From assembly GCA_030695265.1 (NCBI GenBank), contig JAUYTA010000910.1, positions 1 through 7,283 of the forward strand: a stretch of DNA of 7,283 bases, given 5' to 3'. The stretch's first letter is position 1. Each line of letters begins with the position of its first letter. The notes below the pieces were generated by a model that searched no databases, was not told where the DNA came from, and saw only the letters and a program-made list of their open reading frames with translations. Made by a program: the position numbers and the translations under genes. This DNA is from Bacteroidota bacterium. Its GTDB lineage: Bacteria > Bacteroidota > Bacteroidia > Bacteroidales > Prolixibacteraceae. Of the stretch, positions 6,654-7,283 are shown piece after piece.

Positions 6654-7283
6654 TTATTTATTCTCTTTGGACTCTACTTCCACTTCAATTTCCTTTCTGA
6701 CCTTTTTCTTATCTGATGCTTCGTTGTCAAATTCATTCATTAATACAGGCGCTTCGGGAGCCATCAATTCATCATTGAATTCGAATTCGAAATTAGCATG
6801 TTCCGCTTCTTCTGTTTTTTTCCTGATGATCTCAATTTTTTCGCGGTCGCCGCTCAAATTCTTTTTCTTGTACGAAATGATATTCGGATCATTCAAATCT
6901 ATTACCCGGCCTGAATTCGCCCCTTTCATCATTTTCATATGACGCACAGGTGGCATAGGTGGCATCGGAGGCATTGGCGGAAAATGTTTGTAGATCATTA
7001 CCTTTTCCTTTCCATCTCTACGATCAACTTTTACATCGATGTTGTGCATTTTATCGAATCCCGACGGGCTGAATCTTTTGATGTGTACCGCTGGTCCGAT
7101 TGTATCGCCATTCCAAATAAAAACATCGTTACCAGTCAGAACAGTATCGAGTTCCATCTTTTTGCCATTTTCAATTTTCGTCATTTTAACGTGCCTGGTT
7201 TCTTTTGTTTCCTTCGTGTTTTGAGCGATGACCGGCGATGAGAGTAAAAATGTTGCCAATCCCATTCCCAATAATGCAAATGT
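6654..7283 (-). CDS. Secreted protein of unknown function with Pro-Met repeat, 5' end beyond window
   Basis: I do not recognise this family. The frame is open to the window edge, giving 209 visible residues. TTG at 7271 is not a believable start because hydrophobic signal-peptide codons continue upstream of it (TFALLGMGLATFLL), so the true start lies just outside. Signal peptidase cleavage is likely after VIA (visible residue 20). The mature part starts with a charged segment (NTKETKETRHVKMTK). A region containing NGKKMELDTVLTGNDVFIWNGD may form beta strands. PPMPPMPPMPP (102-112) is followed by VRHMKMMKG, rich in Met and His. The tail is highly charged and acidic to basic (FEFEFNDELMAPEAP, then KKKVRKEIEVEVESKENK). 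There is no lipobox, no transmembrane helix after the signal peptide and no C-terminal sorting domain. A terminator closes it off, so its link to the sigma operon is only proximity. A periplasmic metal-binding or envelope-stress role is possible but unsupported. Confidence 0.82.
   Translation of the reverse strand, partial: TFALLGMGLATFLLSSPVIAQNTKETKETRHVKMTKIENGKKMELDTVLTGNDVFIWNGDTIGPAVHIKRFSPSGFDKMHNIDVKVDRRDGKEKVMIYKHFPPMPPMPPMPPVRHMKMMKGANSGRVIDLNDPNIISYKKKNLSGDREKIEIIRKKTEEAEHANFEFEFNDELMAPEAPVLMNEFDNEASDKKKVRKEIEVEVESKENK
6948..6980 (-). repeat. In-frame 9-bp repeat coding for Pro-Pro-Met units
   Basis: Within the secreted protein gene, three consecutive PPM units and a final PP are encoded by near-identical 9-bp repeats (plus-strand pattern GGNGGCATN). 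The unit is a multiple of three, so gain or loss of copies would keep the frame and only change the length of the proline-rich linker. Confidence 0.85.

Noticed and set aside
6667..7241. Plus-strand open frames opposite the secreted protein, including a Trp/His/Arg-rich one
   Set aside because: The repeats are only the complement of the Pro-Met codons. Signal peptide and codon pattern favour the minus strand.
7269..7271. TTG at 7271 as the start of the secreted protein
   Set aside because: The frame stays open upstream with further hydrophobic signal-peptide codons (TFAL), so the true start is outside the window.

Overview
The window looks like a chromosomal segment of a Bacteroidota (Bacteroidetes) bacterium, probably an environmental or gut member of the Bacteroidia. 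The reasons are a SusC/SusD pair with a lipoprotein SusD, a FecR anti-sigma factor ending in a DUF4974-like domain, A-rich leaders without Shine-Dalgarno sequences, and promoter boxes of the Bacteroidetes form TAnnTTTG. All five protein-coding genes lie on the minus strand, so transcription runs from high to low coordinates. I cannot name the species.

Reading in the direction of transcription: (1) 7283-6654 is a secreted protein of unknown function with a Pro-Met repeat, cut by the window edge at its 5' end and closed by a clear intrinsic terminator (6575-6546). (2) A regulatory stretch at 6545-6388 holds two TAnnTTTG boxes and a perfect 14-bp tandem duplication. (3) 6387-5782 is an ECF sigma factor, best started at an internal ATG. 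(4) 5691-4492 is a FecR-type inner-membrane anti-sigma factor. (5) A 108-bp gap follows, with a strong hairpin. (6) 4383-1096 is a SusC-family TonB-dependent transporter with an N-terminal STN signalling domain. (7) 1083-1 is its SusD-like surface lipoprotein partner, cut by the window edge at its C-terminal end.

Genes 3 to 7 form a trans-envelope signalling and uptake unit. SusC/SusD would capture and import an oligosaccharide or similar ligand. The occupied transporter would signal through its STN domain to the periplasmic part of FecR, and FecR would release the ECF sigma factor, which should activate susC/susD. No glycoside hydrolase or other enzyme is visible, so the substrate cannot be inferred.

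The most interesting signal lies on the opposite strand between fecR and susC. A plus-strand promoter (TTCG, 20 bp, TACTTTTG) overlaps the first base of the susC start codon. About 40 bp further on is an 11-bp interrupted hairpin followed by TTTTTATTTTT. Together these predict a cis-antisense small RNA of about 80 nt covering the susC leader. This resembles the DonS-type repressor RNAs known from Bacteroides polysaccharide loci. It is a prediction from sequence alone.
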